A stretch of DNA of 64,000 bases, taken from the NCBI RefSeq assembly GCF_002775205.1, contig NC_036446.1, forward strand, positions 15,748,565 through 15,812,564. Reading direction: 5' to 3'. The position numbers were made by a program, and so were the translations under genes. The notes under the pieces were generated by a model, which was not told the origin of the DNA, ran no database searches, and was given only the letters and a program-made list of their open reading frames with translations. Of the stretch, positions 9,957 through 20,100 are shown one piece after another. How positions within the stretch are numbered: position 1 is the first letter of the stretch; each line of letters opens with the position of its first letter. Source of the DNA: Xiphophorus maculatus. Taxonomy: Eukaryota; Chordata; Actinopteri; Cyprinodontiformes; Poeciliidae.

Positions 9957-12900
9957 TTACGCCTTAGATGGGGATGTAGACACCTGGACGATTGGAGGGA
10001 ACACTGAGACCGAAGCAAACATAATTAATGCAAATAACAATATGCAAGAAATACAAACATAAACAAAAACTACAGGACACTTACCTTTTGAGCGAATGAA
10101 CTGGGTGAACAGATCTGCATCCATTACTTCTAACAAAAAGAAATGGCATGTTAAATTTATATGAAGTCAACTAGGCAAACTTTAATCAATATATCTTCAA
10201 GAACAGCATGTCCAACCTTTGGATGAATCTACGTGATTCTGTAGTTCTTTTGAAATGTTTTGACCTAGGAATAAAACATTTACACATTATACTAAAGAGG
10301 TGCACAGTTCCATAGTTGGAGGAAAATTATATTAATATATTTTAACATACAAAATCTGCAGCGGGGGACATTTTCATGAATTCAGTCACCTTCATGCTGA
10401 TAGCCCTAAATAAATCCTAGGACAAATAATTGTCTTCATAAGTCAGGGAAGTAGGAAATAAAGTTCACATGTGTGTAATGAAATCTCAGTATAAATCAAG
10501 GTGGCCTGTGAAGCTGTCACAGGTTTGTTGGAAAAAAACACATCAGATTATTTCACTAGAAATATCTAGTGATATATTGTATATTCATAATTAAAAACAG
10601 AATATATTATGTAGCAACTCCAAGAATACCCGAGACATTCCCTTTCACCTCGGCTAAGAGGCTTGTAGATAAGAGCATTCATTGGAGAATTAGTCAAGAA
10701 GCTTATGACAACTCTGGGAGAGCTGCAGCAATAAACAGCTCAGATGGGAGAATCTGTTGAACAGACAACTTCACAGAAAGCCCCATTTTACAAAAATTAA
10801 TTGAATGTCATGTTTCTGGTCTGCCGCAAGCCATGTACAACACAACAGGGTGGTTTGGTCAGATGAAAGCACAACTGAACTTTCTGCCTTAAATGTAAAA
10901 CGCTGTAAATCATCTCTAATGTGAAATCTGGTGGTGGTGTCATCATGATATGGGATTGCTGTACTTCTGCATCATCAGTGATCCTGGTCAGAGGCAAAGG
11001 GAGATTGATGGAGATAAGTACATTTTTATTTATTTTCTTTCCCTTAAAGAAAACCTGTTAAAGACTCCAAAAAAACTTGATGCTGAGACCGAAGCTTACC
11101 TTCCAGAAGGATGAGGAAATTCATATGACTAATTGGCCTAGTCAAAGTTCCAATCTAAATCCATTTGGCAATCTTAAAAAGTCAGTCCTAACATGCAAGA
11201 AAACTTGCACTGTAATCGCATTTAAAGGTGGTTGCATTAAGTATGGATTTAAGTGGGGGATGAAGTGAAAAAACTTATTTTATGCTTTTATTTGTAGAAT
11301 TTATTTCCACTTCAAAACTATGAGCTACTTTATGTTCACCCGTTACAAGAAACACTGATGAAATACAGCAACGTTTAAGTTTGGATTGACTAAATGAAAA
11401 GTTTCAAGGTGAATGAATACATTAGATACTCACATGCAGACTCTTCTGTTTTGTTTGGGCTAGAGTTTATAAAAGAGGATTCTTGAAGTTGCTCCATGTC
11501 CTGCTCAGCTCCCCATTCAGATTTAGTGCTTTTTGCGATAAAAGCTGATGCCTCCCAGAGTCCATCATTGTTTTCCTTATTTTCTGACGCAGATATTGCC
11601 GACTTGGCAGACTGCAAAATTTCTTCAGACGGTGGGACTGGAAGTACAACGAGAGCAGAGCTGACAGTTCTCTTGTTAAGAAGGACAACATCTATAGGCC
11701 CTCTGATGCTTTTCAGATAGATCTGATACTTTGCTGGGCAGTTTGGGACCTGCAGGAAGATACAGCCATTATCTCATCTGAATGAAACCGCATCAAGGAC
11801 AGAGGAAGCAATAAGGATTCCTAATGAAGCAGAACTTACAGCTTTGGGAATGGGAACATCTAGCTGGGTGCCTGGCGGTGCTTGCACTGCCAAAATAATG
11901 TGACCTGGAGGGAAAGTAGATAATTATGATAACTTTTATGCAATTTAAAGCGAAAAAGAAAGTTTCTTTTAGCCCCTTGAACTGCTATATTCTTCCAACT
12001 AACTGGTGAATCAGCTAAACATCAACTCATTCTGTTTAGATAACAATAAAACTTCAATTGTTCAGAACTCATAATTACATTATCAAACTTTTGAGTACTT
12101 TTATGTCAAAATCAGCTGAGCCTTTTAATTATTTAATCCCTGCCTTTGAATTTTTGAAGCCTTGCAGGTTGAATCTAAGCCAAACCAAATCCTCCGGATT
12201 CACAGCAACTTTCTCTTCCTCTGATTTAAACTTGAAGGACACTTCAGTCAGAGAGGCTGACTTTTTAACCCTCATGCAACTTTAATGGTTTTGAACCTTA
12301 CTTGACTCATGCTGCTATAACAATGTTCTTCAGTCTAAAAAAATATTCCCCTTGATTTTCTTGTTGGCCTCCTCAGTGCCGTCCTGTGAGAGCAGGTTTT
12401 GGTCGGATGCTATATGTCCATCTTCATTATTATGTGATGTTGCATTAGTTGGTGGGAGCTTTAGATGACACCCTGAGTTGATATGCCCTTGAACTGTCAC
12501 ACATCAAACACATAGTATGGACAGGATGTGCTTGGCTTTCTTCCAAGCAGTAAAAGTTTAATGGCCTTGGTCGATTGTTGCAGAGAATCTGGATAAAAAG
12601 TGATATTCGACTAGGCTCAATAGAGTGAAATCTTTAAAATATTTCACCAGAGCAATATAGGCCAGGTAACTATAGCAGCATAGGATAAAGCAGAATTCCC
12701 CCAACTGTATTTTTTCCCATATAATCCTTTATTATTATTGCAAAGTGTTTTAAAACAAAGTCTGATGTTCTCTCATACACAACTTCAAGTTACTATCATG
12801 TACTGTAAAAAACGAATTACCCTTTAACCCCTTTAAAACAAATCAGCCATAAAAAACCCAGCCTCACCACTGAAGCAGTTGCAGATATCGTGATTGGTCA

Positions 12901-14729
12901 CATAGGTCAGAGTTGATTTGAGTTAAGAAATATTGATAAGCGATATAGTTCAGCATCAATGCGACACACATGATTAGTTTGAATCTGATCACTGCAGTGC
13001 CAAAAGAAATTAAGAAACATATTGTAAGCCAACATGTTTATGTATAAACTGCTGCAGAAAGGATATTTTTTCCATTCTTCTGTTTGGCTCCTGATGACGT
13101 CTTGAACCAACATCCTCTGCTGGTCCAGTATAGATTCCTTCCACTTCAAGTCCTCCAGCTCAGAGTTCAGGTTCATGAATCTGTTGTCAAGAGGTGTCCC
13201 TCTTGGAAATCAAAAAGAACGTGTCAAGCTGTTATACAGACTCTGTTTTGCTCTGCAATCCTAATATGCAAACCAACAAGAGGTAAAAACTTACACCCAT
13301 TTCACATGGCGCTTGGATATTTTGACAATAAGACCGATGCCCTCCAGCACGTTTGTGATATCGTAGATTCTTCTGATATGTTTCACAGCCAGAACCTTGA
13401 ATGCCTGAAAGAGTATATTAGTAGCATTAAATTAGTATACCGGTAAATTAAAAACAAACACAATTATGTTAAAGACAGCCCAGATGTCATCACTGGGATA
13501 AATATTAAGAGATGCAAACATGCAGTCATTTTCAATAAGAATGAAATTAGGTGTTCCAATGTGTTGAAAATAACCTTTCAGCAGGTATTTAACATACTTT
13601 TCAATAAGCCAATATTTCTGTATTAAAATGTTGTTTTACTGGTCTGATGTAATATAATTTTGAATTAGCTATAAGTGGAAAATTATCATAATACAAGCAA
13701 AATAAAGCCTTAAAAAATAATGATATATGCAATGTTCCACTTAGTGAATTGTGTTACTGAATAAATAAGATGTTTAAATATTTTTCAAATGTGTTAAATA
13801 TAGCCATCATTACACTTTACCTATTTAAAGTGTTTTACCTCCTGTTTTTACTGACAATCATGGCTTACAGCTAATAGAAATACAAACTTAGGTTTTTGGA
13901 AAATCTTGAATATTACATGAGACCAATAAAAGAAATGTCATACTGAAATATCATGCTATTACCTACACAATTACCACTTTACAGCTGTGCAACAGTCATT
14001 GTCTCCTTCCACAAGGAAGACAAGCTGCAAAACAGTCATTTCTAAATAAGTTGGCTGATCACAAAGTGCTGTATGTAAGTATAAAACTGGAAAGTTGGAA
14101 GGAGAGTGGTAGAAAAAGCTGTACTAGCAACAGGAACAACTGTAGAATGGAGACAATTGTGAAGAAAAGTCAATTCAAGAGCTTGTGGGGATTCCCAAAT
14201 TGTGGACTGCAGTTGGAATCCTATTTATTTATTGAATACTAGAAATTGCCAACCTCCTTCCTTGTTTCTAATCAAAATCAATCAATCAATCAAATTTTAT
14301 TTGTATAGCACATTTCAGCAGCAAGACATTTCAAAGTGCTTTACATCATTACAAACACAGAATCACAATGCAATATAGAATCAATCATTAAGTCAAGTTA
14401 CATAAGGATGTAAAAGCCGTACACATAATGTGCAAACAATCTAGACTTTAATGTTGAATGAAATATTATAAAAGTAGTTAGCTAATTTATATTAAAAAAA
14501 TGAAATGAACTACGTTAAAACGGACTTTCAACACAGACTATTTAAACTTGGGGCGTGTTGCGTTCACTGTTCAACGTACGTGGTTCAGGTCCAGCTCCCC
14601 GTGCTCGGCCTCCTGTAGCAGCCTAACAAACCTCTGAGTCAGAAGGGTCAGGCTCTTGGGAATCCTCTTGGAACTGAGGTGTTGTCTCGAAACAAAGGTT
14701 TCTTTTTCTGGACTTTCTTCAGAATCCAT
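9957..14729 (-). CDS. E2F4/5-type transcription factor, C-terminally short
   Basis: E2F4/5 proteins pair with DP subunits, bind E2F sites and recruit p107/p130. Nine exons join in frame to 319 aa: 14580-14729, 13295-13404, 13067-13201, 12868-12911, 11840-11904, 11434-11749, 10217-10264, 10085-10129, 9957-10003. Residues 22-87 form the winged-helix domain ([36 protein letters not shown] with the RRIYD contact motif at 61-65). A heptad dimerisation segment follows, then the marked box ([43 protein letters not shown]). Intron 3 is an AT-AC minor-class intron. The tail ([12 protein letters not shown], then 15 residues and stop) lacks the DYxYxLDxxEGVCDLFD-type pocket-binding end of human E2F4/5. 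The DNA-binding domain is also diverged (VKHIRR for VRQKRR). It is not assigned to E2F4 or E2F5, so no symbol is given. Confidence 0.88.
10640..11330 (+). pseudogene. Tc1-like transposase remnant
   Basis: In e2f intron 6. Degenerate plus-strand matches to a common teleost Tc1-like transposase: AACTCTGGGAGAGCTGCAGC near 10711, CAAGCCATGTACAACACA near 10828, GGTGGTGTCATCATGATATG near 10933, and AATTGGCCTAGTCAAAGTTC near 11131. Frameshifts and stops throughout; internal sequence is lost. Superfamily is recalled from memory. Confidence 0.65.
12912..13066 (-). other. AT-AC (U12-type) intron in e2f gene
   Basis: On the gene strand the intron begins ATATCCTTTC, the minor-class 5' splice consensus. 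It contains TTTCTTAAC, close to the U12 branch consensus, and ends ATCAAC about 11 nt later. No GT-AG pair joins the flanking exons without meeting an in-frame stop. This AT-AC pair restores the E2F frame exactly (phase 2 plus 1, making an Asn codon) and gives [18 protein letters not shown]. Confidence 0.9.
14274..14420. mobile_element. non-LTR retroelement 3' tail with (AATC)n
   Basis: In e2f intron 1. A short AATC repeat is followed by AAATTTTATTTGTATAGCAC, then CATTTCAGCAGCAAGACATT and TCAAAGTGCTTTACATCAT. The same sequence recurs at 17752-17870, showing it is interspersed. It is probably the reverse complement of a LINE 3' end like that near 52.0 kb. Confidence 0.65.
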
Positions 14730-15888
14730 TCTACCGCACAGAACAATCAAACAAACCCGATTTGAATTAGCGGCGCGGTGCCAACAACCGGAATGTTGTC
14801 CTTCAAAATAAAACCCCGGTCGGGTTTCCTGTGTGTGTTTTCTTCGAAATTGTATTGTAATGTTGCTGATAAACTTATATGATTTTTTTTTTTATAAAGA
14901 CAACTAAATTACGCGCTTACCTTTTCTGGTTTAATGGAAACTAGAACCAACGTAGTTTCAAGCAAAACTTTATTTTTGCAACATTTCTTAGCGGAAGAAC
15001 TTTCGTGTACGGACAAGAAGTTAGTGACTCTTAATGACAGCGACTTTTACATAAGATAAAAAAGTTAGAAATGTTGGTGAATGTTGTCGTAGTTTAATTT
15101 CTGATGTCAAGGCCGTCTTTGATTACTGTTTCATTTGAACGTGTCTTGTTTTGTGATACGAAGCTTCCTGCTGCCTTCAAAATAAAAGCTCAACCACTTT
15201 TTAAATAGTCATTTCTCATGAATGTATTTACACTGGTTGTACATGAAAATTGGACAAATAACATAGCTTCTATTTTCAAAAATATTTTTCTTTCAATAGT
15301 GAGGAAACCTGTGACTAAAGTCTAAATTATTTTTGTGCAAGGGAGCGTGACTCCAATATTATTAACACTCTCTTCCCAGATTGCAGTAAAATGATTTTAG
15401 CTTGAATAAAAATAGTTCAAAACATATCAGATATTTTTTATATTTTTATAAATGAAAGGTTGTGAAGCATCTTAATGTTAAAATTAGAGTAAAAATGTGG
15501 TGAGTCTTTGAAATTGATTATCTTTTCTTGCGAAATTTCGTAGCACAACTTTATCTGAGGCTATTGTGTCCACTTATCAATCCTTGTGGCTCAGACTTGT
15601 CTCTGCCCTTTGTTTTAGGTTTTGCATTGATAAGCCCCACGATTGTGTTTGTCAGTGGAAAAGCCACTCAGCAAATTATTTTTAACCTTCTTTTTCCAAG
15701 GTCTGAGATGAGTAAAATTATCTCTTGAGACGTGCTCAAAATAAAAGCACAGCGTATTATGTTCTTTGTCATTGCTTTTATTCCAAGACATCTCTGTGTT
15801 ACAACTTGAGCATGAAAAGGAAAAAGAAAGTATTCATAAAGAAAGAAAAAAAAGTCACCATCCTCCATCAATTGTATATAGGCTACCT
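14730..15888. other. e2f upstream region and spacer
   Basis: Promoter side of the e2f gene. About 14760-14830 is relatively GC-rich (GCGGCGCGG, CCGGAATG) and probably contains the transcription start. The remainder to 15888 is AT-rich, with no gene seen. Confidence 0.4.
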
Positions 15889-16599
15889 CAAGGGCGTAGG
15901 TTTGGTCTAAGTTTTGGTGGGACCTTACAACTTACTGACCAACCCCCGCCCCCTCAACGACCATTTTTGACCGGGAGGGTGGGGGAGAACAAAATTGGCT
16001 TAATAACCCCCTCCCAGCCTCCCGATGTGAAAAAATATTAGATAATTAACAGACCTATTCTACCTCACATTAAGTGCTGACCTAAACACCGGACTTAAAA
16101 ACAAATGCGTTGCGTGATATCTAACTTATGGGTCCCCTCACTGTACTTACAGCCGAGGTAGCGAAATAACTTCTAATGTCTGCCGTCCTTTTCTTTTTTG
16201 GTGGCGACATGGTCTCGGAGACTCATAATGAATGTCAAACTCAGAAGGAGACGCGTTCACTGTCAGCACCGTGGACCAAGCTTCCGTTCCGCGTGTGGCC
16301 AGCTGGCCGCCGCCTGGTGCAGCCAATCAAAGAACGTAGATCCACGTTCTGTGAGCCAATAGCGGGTCGTCATAGTTCATAACAGCGGATTTTAAAATGA
16401 ATGCTACCACTGCGTAGTATATTGAAATATTAAACTAATCAATGTAGATTTTCGTTTATTTATTTTGTTTTTGTTAAAAAATACATATGTTTTTTTTTTT
16501 TTTTAATTAATATGGCAAAAATTGGTCGGGACTATTTTATATCCCTTGAATATTGGTCGTGACATGTCACGACCGTCCACACCCAAACCTACGCCCATG
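15889..16599. mobile_element. hAT-like inverted-repeat element with 8-bp target duplication
   Basis: Terminal inverted repeats CAAGGGCGTAGGTTTGG (left) and the reverse complement of CATGGGCGTAGGTTTGG (right) are flanked by the direct repeat GGCTACCT at 15881-15888 and 16600-16607. An 8-bp duplication and CA-start ends fit hAT-type transposition. No transposase frame is seen, so it is non-autonomous. It holds a GC-rich core (about 16250-16380) with two CCAAT motifs. Confidence 0.85.
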
Positions 16600-16607
16600 G
16601 GCTACCT

Positions 16608-17013
16608 GCGCTTCCAGATATCTTTTTGTTGTGGATTTGAAACCTCATCAAACTTTAATTCAAAATGTGAAGAATCAGCAACAAGAACTCTTAATATTTT
16701 TGAATGAACAGCACCTAATTTATTTATTTTTTTAAAGAAATTAATAAAAAAAATCTGTTTGTGTTTTCCTCTGACCCAAATTGTTGGTAAAAACTACATC
16801 CACATCTTTGAAGAAATTACTTACTTTTATTCTCATTAAATTTTCTAATTAATGTCTCTTTTTTATGTGCATGTTTATTATATTCCAAGAAAATATTCTC
16901 TATTGCTTTAATTTGACCACAATGGACACAGCAACCTGTAGCATGTTTAATATGGTTCCTTGCTTTACCTAATTTAAAAGTGTTGAGCTGTTTCCGTGTT
17001 CCGGCACGCAGAG
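16608..17013. other. spacer upstream of cathepsin A-like gene
   Basis: AT-rich up to about 16975, then a shift to GC-rich promoter sequence. No gene or repeat is recognised. Confidence 0.4.
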
Positions 17014-17023
17014 GTCACGTGAC
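17014..17023. promoter_or_regulatory. CLEAR-type palindrome upstream of cathepsin A-like gene
   Basis: GTCACGTGAC is a perfect match to the TFEB/TFE3 CLEAR consensus. It lies 114 bp upstream of the start codon, in the short GC-rich promoter. CTSA is an established CLEAR-network gene in mammals; regulation here is inferred. Confidence 0.75.
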
Positions 17024-17137
17024 TCCGCAGCAGTCATATGACGCTAAGTTTGGATCTTGGTGTTGTTCCGTGCAGGAAGCTCTTATCTTCGTCTCAGTGT
17101 CTGGGGTTTCGGTGTGACACACAGGTGAGGTTGAGCG

Positions 17138-20100
17138 ATGCACGTCGGCGGTTTCCTGCTGTGTTTGCTGTCCGTCCTTCAGCTCGGCGCCCGGGCTCAG
17201 TACGCCCCCGATGAGGTCACTCATCTGCCGGGCATGACGTTCAAAGCCAACTACAGTCAGTGGTCTGGATACCTGCAGGCAGGAACTGGGAATAATGTGA
17301 AGTTTCTCCATTATTGGTAAGAGACTTTGTGACTGACTGATGGTGATGGTGTGAAATGTTTGATAAAATACTTTAAATGTCATTTGCTAAGATGTTGAAA
17401 CTACCAAAGATATGTGTATTAAACTACAGAGAGTATTATGTAATTATTCTTTCATATTTCAAACAATCTCTTAGCTGCGGCGAGATTTTCAGTCACCGTG
17501 TTTTGTACTGTTGGAAAAACATGTGACAACCTAACTTTCTGGTTTTGTGGAAGAGTCTCTTTTTCTTCTTCGGCTACTTTGAAGATTAGCTAAAATAAAG
17601 AAGAAAAGATAAGAGGAAAATCTGTTTTAGTAAAAGCTCATGTAAGCCTTCTTTAGGGATTTTCCCAATACGAAAAAATATAATCACTACAATAAAGTAT
17701 CTCAACATCAGGAAGTGAGCGACCAGAACCGCAGCTGATGATGAGAGATCAATCAATCAATCAATCAATCAAATGTTATTTGATTAGCACATTTCAGCAG
17801 CAAGGCATTTCAAAGTGCTTTACATCATATCAAACACAGAAACACGATGCAACACAGAATCAACAAGAGGTGCCAACAAAGTACTCCTGCATTTTGCAGT
17901 AAAGGCACAGGATAGGAAATCAGTTGTTGGAGGTATTTGATTGAACTGCTGAAACCTGCAGTGACATGTTGTGTAAATGTTTCAGACGAATATTTAATGA
18001 TCCCTCCTTCAGTGTCGATGTGAAAACTGAGGTGATCCTTCACAGATCAAATTCACTTCATCCCTAGTCTTCCTCAATGCGCTCGGTCGCCAATAACCAC
18101 CAATATCGTTCTTCTAGTCGACTATTTTAAAATAGTTTGAGGTAAAGTTTAACAGGAAGGAAGAGAAGATGTTGAAAATTAATAGGTGAGCTTGCTGCTG
18201 GCATTCTTTCCAAGATGAATTTCTTTTACACTTTTCTCTGTAAATAAAAGCACTAGAAGTTAAACACTGATAAAAAAATGCTATTTGCCCAAAGTCCAAC
18301 AAGAAAGAAAAATTACTTTAATTTTTATATTAAAACAAAACTTTGCAGTACCCAAAGTGGAACAAACTAAAATTCGCTCGCAGCCGAAGAAACACATTTA
18401 TATTTAACTATAAGCTCAGCTTTGAACTTCCTCTCCCAGAACTAGAACGTTTTGAGAGTAATAAAAACCACAAGAACTAAGAAGTTACCCATAAATAACT
18501 GTGACAGCTTTCCTCTTGCTTTAAATGGGAACTAAACTCTCAGAGAGTTAAATAAATAAAGACAATCATATTTCTATTGACTGAATTTACCAGCTGCAAA
18601 TCTTTAGTTGCAATCTTTCTTATTTTGTATACAACAGTTATACATTTCTAGCGACGTTGAGGGGGGGGATATTTTATTTTTTATTTCACATTTGTTGGGT
18701 GTTTGGATCAGAAAACCACAACCTTTGCAAGCTCCTACTAAATAAAAATTGTCAAGAGCTAGAAAAATAGTCCTACTATATAAAATGTGCTTTTGTAATG
18801 CGAAGATTTCACTTCTGCATTTGGGTTTGGAACAGAGAGAGGAAAACGATCATCTTTATTGAGTGGAGCATTTTATTTTTGGGGTAAAAGAAAACCAGTA
18901 TGTAATGCTTGGCTTAATGACAAAGAGATTTCTTTAACTCATAATTTAACTGCTAATTTTTAGCAGCTTTTCCATCCAAAGTTGAGAGGAATCACTTTGA
19001 AGGATCTGTTTTCTGCTGGTTCTGATCCTGCTCCTTGTCACAAGTTTGTTGCAAATCAAATGTATAAATCCTGGCTTCCATGTTGCTGAAAAATTCTGTA
19101 ATTCTGTCTGTTGTGTATTAACCGTCACTCCATGTTGTGTATGACGGTTAATTATTTATCTCTGATGTTCTGCAGGTTTGTAACTTCTCAGAGAGATCCG
19201 GCCACAGACCCGCTGGTCCTCTGGCTGAACGGCGGGCCCGGCTGCAGCTCTCTGGACGGATTCTTGTCGGAGAACGGGCCGTTTCATGTGAGCTCTCTTG
19301 TCGTGGACTTCACTGCATCTGTGCACTGTTGACTCAGACAAACTTTAAATTGTTAGGCCTTTATTTGCAGGTAAATGATGATGGAGCCACTCTTTACGAG
19401 AACAAATTCAGCTGGAACAGGATCGCCAACGTGCTGTACCTGGAGTCTCCTGCAGGAGTGGGATACTCTTATTCTGACAGTAAAAAATACGACACGGATG
19501 ATGATCAGGTACGTTTGTTTCTCTTGCTTGGACCAAAAAGAAAGCTCGCAGATAATTTGAGACTGTAAATGTTCTTTTTCTCAGGTTGCTGACGATAATT
19601 ACAAAGCCCTTCAGAGTTTCTTTGCCAAGTTCCCGAACTTTACTCAGAACGAGTTCTTCATCTTTGGGGAGAGTTACGGAGGCGTTTACGCTCCGACGCT
19701 GAGTCTGCGTGTGGCAACAGGAAAGGCTAAGATCAACTTCAAGGTGAGGTGCTGCAGGACAAAACGTAAAAGTAGAAAGTTCAAGAAGTGGAAGTAGATG
19801 AATTACTCGGAGTGAAATGTTTTCAAGGATTTATTTTTTTATAATTATTGCTTGCAGCAAAAAATTTCAACATTGCAAATGACCAGTAAAAGATATTTAA
19901 TACAGAAATGTCAGCCTATTGAAAAGCATGTTCTTGTATTGAAAAATATTTTAAATCAGTTGCTTGTCCTCATTGAGGAGTCAGTTGAGGTTTTGAGATC
20001 CTCTTCACAGATTAAACAAAATATAGAAAAATGCTAAAAGACATTTTTCCCATAAATGATTGAAGAAAGACAAAGAAATATTGTCTGTTTTTGTTTTTCT

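Noticed and set aside
14750-14830. Self-regulatory E2F site upstream of the e2f gene.
   Set aside because: GCGGCGCGG lacks the TTT flank of a TTTSSCGC site.
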